From Echinostoma caproni (Eukaryota; Platyhelminthes; Trematoda; Plagiorchiida; Echinostomatidae), in assembly GCA_900618425.1 (NCBI GenBank), contig UZAN01040679.1:48310-64537 (forward strand): a stretch of DNA of 16,228 nucleotides, written 5' to 3'. Position 1 is the stretch's first letter. Every line of letters begins with the position of its first letter. Both the position numbers and the translations under genes were made by a program. Below, piece by piece: positions 10,501 to 15,663 of the stretch. The notes under the pieces were generated by a model that saw only the letters and a list, made by a program, of their open reading frames with translations, ran no database searches and was not told the origin of the DNA.

Positions 10501-13500
10501 CGTTGGGTATCACTCGAATGTTCTGCTGCAGAATTTTAAATTCATTTATCGACACAATTTATCAGTACACCGCAAATCATAACAATATTTTTCTCTTTGT
10601 AAAAGTGAACAGATATGATAGAAGACAAATATCGCGAAAAGGAAGCCTTTTTATTTGATCTCATCGATCATATATGTGCAATATTGGACCAAAAATGTCA
10701 GCCGAATGAGTGACAGTCACGGTTTAGTCGCTGATGAGCAATTAGCTCAAGACAGGATAGTTCGAGTGCGGTGAGAAGAGTCTTTGAACGCACAGGATTG
10801 GGTCAAGCTGGGCGAACGATAAGGTCTGTACATATCCGTAAGCAACACGGATCACGAACATGGAACCTGACAGAGAACGCTGCGGTTGTCCACGCTTCCA
10901 ATCAAGCGGCGATCGATCGTTGATGTTAGTCCACGGGTCACATCCAAGCTCAGTCGGTTCCGTTCAGTCACCCTCGTTAGCGTCTACGTCATGTGTTTAA
11001 TCGTTTCCTTGCCCAACAACGGGCCGTTTCTACCGATGCATGATCCCAACAAACCAAACAAGAGAACCGTATTAAAAGATGCCACTCAACTGTCCATCAA
11101 CTGTAGTCCAAACAATGATTCGTTCATACATTGATTCAGCATGTATGCTACCGAATAAATTCAACAATCTGGTTGAATATACCTAATGATCGGCTCACAA
11201 TTGTGATAATCAATAACCTGAGAATGGGAATCACTCACCAAGCTCTGAAAACAATCGATTTCACACACTGGATTTTATTTTCAATGATGTATTGACGAAT
11301 ATATTCTACCGTCTCTAGCAGTGGTACATTTGTGAACAAGGATTCGACATCACGGGAGAGCGTGGTCTTATGCAACACATCTTCATTTTTGATACGATCG
11401 ACGAATGCGAAAGAATCTTTTACGCTATATTTGGCTGGCGATTTTTGCACAGGCTCTAGAGGTTTTACAACCCTATGTGCTATGGCGTGGTAGGCAGAAT
11501 TGCTCATGTCAATCACTGGTCTTAGTGGAACATTTGGCTTGTGAATTTTCGGCAATCCATAGAGTCTCGTTGTTTGAGATCCACATGAACTGAATTTGTC
11601 AAATGTAGCCTTAAGTTGCTTTAAGTTGAAACCCTAAACTGCTTCAATATCTCCGTATTTTTGTGTTCATCATTTTAAACCATTTTGGTGTATAAGTATT
11701 CAGTTTTTCGCGTTACCTGCTAAACTCAGGCCTCTCACTCTCTTGAACATAAGGCACCGGATTGACCTTGTCCATGATCACCATGTTGCATAGGTGAGAT
11801 CTTCAAATAATTTCTAGTTCTTTTTGGTAGATGATAGAAAAAAGCTAGTAACAGGTTAAATTTTGATGTTGTAGACCATAGAGGTATTTAGCCTATGCCA
11901 GTTGCCAAACAATTACAAAATATATAAGTTAGAAAAACGTATGACAACCTTTTGGATATTAAGTGACAGGGAGTTGTATCCACTGAGAAGAGATAATCTG
12001 TCAGAACAACCAGTTGAAGCCCGAGAACCTGACAGTCAACGAGCGGGTGCGCCACGGAATTGGTTAGATGTAACCTGATTCTCACACTGTCCTTACTTCC
12101 ACTGTCAACACCAATCAAGTATGATAACCCGTCAGTCTTCATCGCAGTGCTTTCCTCCCTTCCGTCCTCTCTCCCTCTCCACCTGTCCGACTTCTCCTGT
12201 CCGTCGCCCACACCGGTACACCATCAAAAGGCATGGCTGCTTGGTCGTCCGGCCGCCGATCGGGGAGTTTTACACGCCCTGTTTGACAGTTCATTCCCGC
12301 AAACATATCGCTATGTAGTGCAGAATTTGAATGTGAAAATGGACTATCATGAGGCATTCTTTGTGCACCAGGCGTTGTCCATACTCACCGGTCTCTTGCC
12401 CAGTGATATGCAAGTACGTGTCAACGTAGTTTTGTTCGTCCAAATGCGCATGCGTTCGACTTATTTTTTCGTTCAGTGAAAAGTTTCAGATAGGAGACCT
12501 CATTTTCATCGTTTTATTGAAGCTTCACTCGGAGATTTCAGATCTGAGTCATATTTCTGTCTCACGCTTGCTTCGGCCTTTTGGCCGGAGGAGTATGGAG
12601 AGATCTTGTAGTGATGAACCAGTTTTTTTAAACAGTCAGTTTGTGTGTGTGTGTGTTCGTCATACAGGGTCAATGTGACACTCATTGTATCGAAAGCGCT
12701 GCTGTGATTTAGTCCGGATAATCCAATTGGTTAGTGTGTGTCCGATCAGCAACCCGTCGTCCCTCGGATTCAGTTGACATGCAAAGCATTGATGAACTAA
12801 CACTGGATGAATCAGTTGTACAGTAATGCTGCCAATGGGTTCCTATGATTCGTGATATGTGTCCTGTTGTTTTCGTTGCGTCCTTTCTCTTTCCTAAAAG
12901 ATACACTATCATAGTATGATAAGAGCACAGTTGATATATGTTTATAAAATAGCTGTCGATTCATACACAGTGCGTGATTCACTGCTTGCTTTCACCCGCA
13001 TCTAATGACTAGTGTATGTTAGTTCTATTTTTAATTATTTTTGTTTTCATATACCCATATATATATATATATACATATATCCGTATAGGGGAACGAGAAG
13101 ATATTGGCTCGGTGTTACGTGTTTGCTATCATGTGGTCTTTTGGTGCACTGTTGGAATTGGACGATCGAAGCAAACTGGAAGCATTCTGGCGCCGGGAAC
13201 TCAAACTAGATTTGCCCACTGATTACGAGCGAAAAACGGACACTGTTTTTGAGTATCGGGTAGATAACGAAGGTAGGTTCGCGATCTCTCGTTCTTCATA
13301 AGTTTATTCATAGCGTTCACTCTAATTTTGGGCCGTTACAATTGTGCCGAATTTCAGAAGAACAGGTTTCCATGATATAGGACATTTTCCTGAGTTTAGA
13401 ATAAACTTCTCTTAAGATACCACAACATATCCTCATTGATGCACAAGAACAAAATGGAAACGCGAAGAAATTTCCTTTCGATATCTTGCTTCAGGCATTT

Positions 13501-15137
13501 GCATAGATAGTTCAATTAGTCAGTAGAGTGGTAGAGTAGTAGAGTGAACCAAGCGGCGATCCCATTGCTACACTATCCTTCTGTCGATAATACTTTGATT
13601 GTATAAAAACTTGTATAAAACAAGTACATTCTTTAAGTTTGTTTACGAAAATTTCGATCTGGATTTTATTTTCAATGATGTATTGACGAATATATTCTAC
13701 CGTCTCTAGCAGTGGTACATTTGTGAACAAGGATTTGACATCATGGGAGAGCGTGGTCTTATGCAACACATCTTCATTTTTGATACGATCAACGAATGCG
13801 AAAGAATCTTTTACGCTATATTTGGCTGGCGATTTTTGCACAGGCTCTAGAGGTTTTACAACCCTATGTGCTATGGCGTGGTAGGCAGAATTGCTCATGT
13901 CAATCACTGGTCTTAGTGGAACATTTGGCTTGTGAATTTTCGGCAATCCATAGAGTCTCGTTGTTTGAGATCCACATGAACTGAATTTGTCAAATGTAGC
14001 CTTAAGTTGCTTTAAGTTGAAACCCTAAATTGCTTCAATATCTCCGTAAGATTCCTGTGTTTTATCCCTCTCTTTGGCATCGTGATTGAATTTGCTGTCA
14101 TCGGCAAGTATAGCCCTCAATTTATCATCGTATTCGGATCGGTCCAACACTATCCATACTGCACCTTAAATTTGGTGACTGAACGTACATCGGATAACTC
14201 ATTCGTACATACAGCTTCCACTGATCGCACAATATCCTCACATCAAGGTGCATGCGTTTAAATACTCATACATGCACCCACTCAAACTTGTACGCGCATG
14301 ACACTGACGCTAATTCCACCGGACTTGGATTATTTTGACCAACTACACATCGCATCACGTGAGTGCTATCTGGTTGGTTCACCGTTCACCGATGACCAAA
14401 ATGGACAGGGGTTAGCTGAGAGCGCGTTTGATGTATGCTTTTCCCTCGGTAATGGCTCTTTCCCAGTGGTTTATTTATTTCAACAATTTGCATTCGATGC
14501 TAATTATGATTCCATTGTATAAACACCTTGAAATTTGCATAGTAAGAAAACTGAAAGTGTAAATTAAAAATGTGGATGATGAATACAAATTCTCTTGGTT
14601 TTTCTCTTTAGTAGAGATCAATTTTAAACCAAGTAAATAGCCATTTTTTCAATGCCTCTAAGGTGAAACAGTATTAAATGAAAATTATGTTAATAATCGG
14701 TCGGTTGTTTCTTAAGAATAAACGTTTTCTCAAATTGCCCATTCGGTGTTATGTGCTCCATCAAATGACGTTTTATGCCCAGTATTTTCTGCTCATTAAA
14801 TAACCTGGGCCATTCAAACCGATTCACTCATACTTGGAACGCGGCTATTTGTTTGTCAGGTCGATGGGTGCATTGGAATAAATACATTGAAGAATACATT
14901 TATCCAAAAGATCACACACCGGAATTCGCCAGTATCTTGGTCCCAAATGTGGATAATGTGAGAACCGATTATCTCATTGATCTGGTCGCGAAACAGGGCA
15001 AAGCCGTGCTGTTGATCGGGGAACCGGGAACCGCGAAGACTGTGATGATCAACAAATATATGGGACGTTTCAATCCGGAAACGCATGCGTCCAAATCGTT
15101 TAACTTTTCCTCGGCTACCACACCGGCCTTGTTCCAG
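1370..15137 (+). CDS. DNAH5/8-like: Axonemal outer-arm dynein heavy chain (DNAH5/DNAH8 type), internal part, six exons
   Basis: Gene-level entry; the coding part is the join of 1370-1564, 3645-3941, 9230-9718, 12231-12413, 13089-13272 and 14860-15137 (542 codons, no internal stop). The product is the ATP-driven motor of ciliary and flagellar outer dynein arms, which slides axonemal microtubule doublets. The segment covers the end of AAA1 (residues 1-about 65), the AAA1-AAA2 linker, all of AAA2 (Walker A GPSGAGKT at residues 179-186, Walker B near 251-255, SPATVSR arginine at 309), the AAA2-AAA3 linker, and the start of AAA3 (GEPGTAKT at 503-510). Family assignment comes from phrases typical of the DNAH5/8 class, such as [32 protein letters not shown] and [13 protein letters not shown] cannot separate DNAH5 from DNAH8, which flukes may not resolve one-to-one. 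A full heavy chain is about 4,600 residues, so about 12% is here. The gene looks intact and under constraint. Confidence 0.95.
1565..3644 (+). other. Intron 1 (2,080 bp, phase 0)
   Basis: GT at 1565-1566 and AG at 3643-3644. The intron contains several chance open frames of 60-110 codons on both strands, none with a recognisable domain or a codon bias like the dynein exons. There is one undetermined base at 2664. The only structured element seen is the GA microsatellite at 3382-3403. Confidence 0.85.
3382..3403. repeat. GA microsatellite
   Basis: Eleven uninterrupted AG units inside intron 1. It makes three overlapping chance frames look longer than background because it encodes Glu-Arg repeats in each. 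Confidence 0.95.
3645..3941 (+). CDS. DNAH5/8-like: Dynein heavy chain exon: AAA1-AAA2 linker
   Basis: Ninety-nine codons from [15 protein letters not shown] to [11 protein letters not shown]. The joint with the previous exon restores the family-typical [11 protein letters not shown], and the joint with the next gives KVIQ-LFETQ. The acceptor is CATACAG before 3645 and the donor CAG|GTCAGT at 3942, both phase 0. Reading stays open upstream into the intron, so an ATG at 3606 is not a real start. This helical linker contains the [12 protein letters not shown] and [13 protein letters not shown] blocks conserved in the gamma class. Confidence 0.95.
4557..4578. repeat. ATCG tetranucleotide run
   Basis: Four perfect ATCG units followed by a GTCG and an ATCA variant. 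It is self-complementary, so it could fold on itself, but it is short. Confidence 0.8.
4870..6620 (+). mobile_element. Decayed non-LTR retrotransposon, CR1/jockey-like, endonuclease end to RT thumb
   Basis: A relic readable only by moving between frames. In order: a segment resembling the C-terminal endonuclease region ([11 protein letters not shown] near 4930-4980); a linker ([16 protein letters not shown] near 5290-5335); the start of the reverse transcriptase (pattern [19 protein letters not shown] near 5590-5650, then a [13 protein letters not shown] block near 5745-5775); the palm block [17 protein letters not shown] with [11 protein letters not shown] near 5895-6005; an [22 protein letters not shown] block near 6150-6210; and thumb blocks LMLNVDKC near 6316 and LSWFKHVEN near 6480. 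At least four frame changes and several stops are needed. The FADD catalytic block is not recognisable. This was once a mobile element copying itself through RNA and is now dead. The clade is inferred from memory of the motifs. Confidence 0.75.
6621..7799. other. Unassigned intron 2 segment between two retroelement relics
   Basis: Apart from the possible SINE head and a 10-G run at 6904-6913, nothing is recognisable. Frames of 60-107 codons occur on both strands without domain signatures. The part from about 7640 may belong to the upstream end of the second retroelement. Confidence 0.5.
6790..6866 (-). repeat. Possible tRNA-derived SINE head (antisense)
   Basis: Read on the minus strand this has a D-arm-like segment with a CACTC/GAGTG stem (about 6864-6847), an anticodon-arm-like TTTC/GAAA stem, and a B-box-like AGTTTGAGTCCC (6809-6798) followed by CGGCCCTGGCA. 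The A-like and B-like boxes are spaced as in a tRNA with some insertion. The T-stem does not pair well and the acceptor stem is absent, so it is not a functional tRNA. It could be a decayed SINE or chance. Confidence 0.3.
7800..8867 (+). mobile_element. Second decayed non-LTR retrotransposon, reverse transcriptase palm to 3' end
   Basis: From 7816 one frame reads [15 protein letters not shown], a stop, then [18 protein letters not shown] and ISKAFERV before another stop. This is a clear match to the RT block usually written FRxxRSTGDLL...VALDISKAFDRVWH. Here the catalytic Asp of the LDISKAF block is Gly. A frameshift leads to [11 protein letters not shown], and a further one to [24 protein letters not shown] (8188-8260) and [10 protein letters not shown], where the second Asp of FADD is Asn (8298-8300). 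Later, [20 protein letters not shown] near 8665-8720 matches the C-terminal region common in jockey/CR1-like elements. It is inactive, in the same orientation as the dynein gene, and a different lineage from the relic at 4870-6620, because the shared RT blocks differ. Confidence 0.85.
8868..8894 (+). repeat. A-rich tail of the second non-LTR relic
   Basis: A run of A with interspersed T (pattern of AAAT units) follows directly after the C-terminal RT-element sequence. Non-LTR elements end in poly(A) or short A-rich repeats, so this likely marks the 3' insertion boundary. Confidence 0.55.
8895..9229. other. Unique tail of intron 2
   Basis: AT-rich sequence with no recognised element. It ends in the C-rich acceptor tract CTCATCTCCTCCCGCAG before the AAA2 exon. 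Confidence 0.6.
9230..9718 (+). CDS. DNAH5/8-like: Dynein heavy chain exon: AAA2 ATPase module
   Basis: The largest exon here, 163 codons, holds almost the whole AAA2 core. It has Walker A GPSGAGKT (9272-9295), the [19 protein letters not shown] and NDWTDGIFS blocks, a Walker B-like hydrophobic strand ending in LDGPVDAIW, the [15 protein letters not shown] block, the HN sensor and the [10 protein letters not shown] arginine. The acceptor is CTCCCGCAG before 9230. The donor is best placed at CGA|GTAGGT (9719), because the residue order then joins ITR to AWLLGRP of the next exon as in other heavy chains. An alternative donor one turn later would add a stop-containing or misaligned joint. It lies 5.3 kb from the previous exon, across two retroelement relics. 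Confidence 0.96.
10062..10487 (+). repeat. Left arm of a 426-bp inverted repeat
   Basis: Pairs base for base with 11655-12080 on the opposite strand, with only two mismatches that I find (10179 T and 10271 T, where the other arm has the equivalent of C). No gaps. The encoded frames are not recognisable as protein domains. Starts 343 bases after the AAA2 exon donor. Confidence 0.95.
10488..11267. other. Unique part of the inverted-repeat spacer
   Basis: 780 bases between the left arm and the PLE fragment. There is an 82-codon + frame at 10886-11134, but no domain is recognisable. Contains a CTGATGA at 10730-10736 followed by a GAGC/GCTC pair, which does not complete a hammerhead core. Confidence 0.5.
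11268..11657 (-). mobile_element. Penelope-like element RT fragment, copy 1
   Basis: On the minus strand this encodes the front half of a Penelope-type reverse transcriptase. It has [16 protein letters not shown] (ending near 11510), [26 protein letters not shown], then [16 protein letters not shown], the block containing the first catalytic Asp (usually [13 protein letters not shown]). An in-frame TAG lies upstream of the KIHKP motif. The fragment is cut at 11268 (after ENKIQ) and joined to unrelated sequence, so the MGSPL and YADD blocks are missing. At the other end it runs into the right inverted-repeat arm. PLEs are telomerase-related retroelements common in flatworms. This copy is dead. 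Confidence 0.88.
11655..12080 (-). repeat. Right arm of the 426-bp inverted repeat
   Basis: Reverse complement of 10062-10487 at 424 of 426 positions. Its inner end overlaps the PLE fragment by three bases (GTA, 11655-11657). Its outer end is 150 bases before the next dynein exon. The high identity implies a recent origin or gene conversion between arms. Confidence 0.95.
12231..12413 (+). CDS. DNAH5/8-like: Dynein heavy chain exon: AAA2 small domain and linker
   Basis: Sixty-one codons from [14 protein letters not shown] to [10 protein letters not shown], matching the helical segment that follows AAA2 in DNAH5/8 (pattern FPxTYRYxxQNLxxKM). The acceptor used is CATCAAAAG before 12231, with a purine-rich last stretch. 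The strong pyrimidine tract is about 20-70 bases further upstream. The donor is CAA|GTACGT at 12414. Both ends are phase 0. The open frame extends upstream through the intron to 12060 by chance, and part of that frame lies inside the right arm of the inverted repeat. Confidence 0.92.
12571..12590 (+). other. Compact hairpin resembling the U2 snRNA 5' stem-loop
   Basis: CTTCGGCC, a TTTT loop, then GGCCGGAG: an 8-bp stem with one G-U pair. The wording CGCTT...CGGCCTTTTGGC is close to the first stem-loop of U2 snRNA, and AGATC...TGTAGT follows at 12601. The Sm site and branch-recognition region are not convincing, so at most this is a decayed U2-like pseudogene or SINE part. Confidence 0.25.
12642..12656. 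repeat. GT microsatellite
   Basis: Seven TG units plus one base in intron 4. Confidence 0.9.
13057..13074. repeat. AT microsatellite beside a splice acceptor
   Basis: Nine AT units, ending 14 bases before the acceptor AG (13087-13088) of the linker exon. It occupies the place where a pyrimidine tract would normally be. Confidence 0.92.
13089..13272 (+). CDS. DNAH5/8-like: Dynein heavy chain exon: AAA2-AAA3 linker
   Basis: Encodes 61 codons plus one base. It contains [22 protein letters not shown], a segment conserved before AAA3, then LDLPTDY and VFEYRVDNE. The acceptor is CCGTATAG before 13089, the only choice that avoids the in-frame TAG at 13086. The upstream sequence is AT repeat rather than a normal pyrimidine tract. 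The donor is GAAG|GTAGGT at 13273, leaving phase 1, and the split glycine codon is completed at 14860-14861. The linker at the joint ([12 protein letters not shown]) is a few residues shorter than in vertebrate relatives as I remember them. Confidence 0.92.
13512..14240 (-). mobile_element. Penelope-like element RT fragment, copy 2 (longer)
   Basis: Read on the minus strand from about 14240: [18 protein letters not shown], a frameshift near 14165, then [16 protein letters not shown], an in-frame TAG (EAI-stop-GF), [22 protein letters not shown], the [20 protein letters not shown] block, [16 protein letters not shown] (near 13548-13565), and then loss of the frame in a TAGAG-type simple repeat. 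This matches the N-terminal half and central palm of PLE reverse transcriptases. The YADD block and the GIY-YIG endonuclease are missing. The segment 13659-14048 is 99% identical to copy 1. The element is dead and antisense to the dynein gene. Confidence 0.9.
13522..13546. repeat. TAGAG-type degenerate repeat at the PLE break
   Basis: Short iterations of AGTAGAGTGGTAGAG-type sequence sit exactly where PLE copy 2 loses similarity to RT, downstream of its MGSPLG motif on the minus strand. They may mark the truncation point. Confidence 0.5.
14860..15137 (+). CDS. DNAH5/8-like: Dynein heavy chain exon: start of AAA3
   Basis: Begins with the last two bases of a split glycine codon, then [17 protein letters not shown], the [17 protein letters not shown] block and AAA3 Walker A GEPGTAKT (15018-15041). 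It ends [10 protein letters not shown]. The acceptor is GTTTGTCAG before 14860 and the donor CAG|GTAATG at 15138 (phase 0). In the family the next exon should begin with a TIESYVDKR-like segment. I find nothing like it up to 16228, so the next intron exceeds 1.09 kb. AAA3 nucleotide binding is regulatory in dyneins. Confidence 0.96.
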
Positions 15138-15241
15138 GTAATGCAAAAAATTCGTTTTGCCAAGTGAAACAGTTCAAGTGCATATTTTGTTTTCGAACAA
15201 CTCATTGTCCGGACAATACCATAAAAGGAAATCATCTAGTT

Positions 15242-15263
15242 GGGGGGGGGGGGGGGGGGGGGG
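15242..15263 (+). repeat. 22-G homopolymer
   Basis: Uninterrupted run of G on the coding strand, followed by ATTGAC, an N at 15270, and GGGAGGGG. True length is uncertain because such runs are badly sequenced. In the transcript it could form G-quadruplexes. Confidence 0.9.
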
Positions 15264-15615
15264 ATTGACNGGGAGGGGTGATTGACCGCATGACGATTAC
15301 ATACATAGTGTTATGGTAATCCGTTTGAAGGCTCACTGTTCTGTTTGATGTAGTCCTTATGCCTTCGAACTCAATTCTGGTGTAGAGCCGTTTGATGGTA
15401 ATTGTCGATAGAGTGCTTAAGCTGATCGTTTTGAGCCTTATCACTTCAGTCATGATCCGCGTACAATCACCACATTAGTCTTGCTCGGTCTGAGAGCATT
15501 TATTGCGATTCTTTGAAAGTGTAACTGTGGTCAGTTGTATTGGAGATTTCGTTGTGGACAGAAGAATGAATTGAAATTGAGTGAACTTAAATACTAGGAA
15601 ACACCACACAGCACT

Positions 15616-15632
15616 TATATATATATATATAT
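15616..15632. repeat. TA microsatellite
   Basis: About eight TA units, directly followed by GTATAC and the hammerhead-like core. Confidence 0.9.
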
Positions 15633-15638
15633 GTATAC

Positions 15639-15663
15639 CTGATGAGCGGCAACAACCGCGAAA
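15639..15663 (+). ncRNA. Hammerhead ribozyme-like catalytic core (incomplete)
   Basis: The order of elements is exactly that of a hammerhead core. CUGAUGA is at 15639-15645, a perfect 4-bp helix II of GCGG (15646-15649) with CCGC (15656-15659) closes a six-base loop, and GAAA is at 15660-15663. Hammerheads cleave their own RNA and are known in flatworm satellites and in Penelope-like elements. What is missing is a convincing helix III and cleavage site: neither the sequence after GAAA (CCCGCAAC) nor the sequence before the TA run offers a matching partner ending in U-H. So this is either a decayed copy or a core that would need another strand. Confidence 0.45.

Larger units (their letters stand above)
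9719..12230 (+). other. Intron 3 (2,512 bp, phase 0), hairpin-forming
   Basis: Starts GTAGGT and ends CATCAAAAG. About 80% of it (10062-12080) lies within the large inverted repeat and its spacer. The first 343 bases (9719-10061) hold a CGATCGAG double repeat near 9961 and nothing else notable. The last 150 bases (12081-12230) are strongly pyrimidine-rich. Confidence 0.9.
12414..13088 (+). other. Intron 4 (675 bp, phase 0)
   Basis: Starts GTACGT and ends CCGTATAG. Contains a GT microsatellite (12642-12656), a compact hairpin at 12571-12590 and an AT microsatellite near the acceptor. No protein-coding signal. Confidence 0.88.
13273..14859 (+). other. Intron 5 (1,587 bp, phase 1)
   Basis: Starts GTAGGT and ends GTTTGTCAG. 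The middle (about 13512-14240) is PLE copy 2. The first 240 bases and the segment 14241-14859 show no recognisable element. A 74-codon frame at 14298-14522 has no known domain. Confidence 0.9.

Noticed and set aside
10730..10755. CTGATGA followed by a GAGC/GCTC pair, as a second hammerhead core
   Set aside because: The stem would consume the invariant GA of CUGAUGA, and no GAAA follows (AAGA instead).
11888..12211. Matching hydrophobic peptides encoded at 10036-10254 (+) and 11888-12211 (-) as a duplicated gene
   Set aside because: The peptides are identical only because they lie in the two inverted-repeat arms. There is no domain, the frames differ outside the arms, and one crosses the splice-acceptor tract.
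12709..12780. tRNA-like wording GGTTAGTGTG...CGGATTCAG
   Set aside because: No paired arms and no proper B box spacing.
14298..14522. 74-codon + frame as an extra dynein exon
   Set aside because: The split codon at 13272 and 14860-14861 joins perfectly without it, and the peptide has no counterpart in dynein heavy chains.
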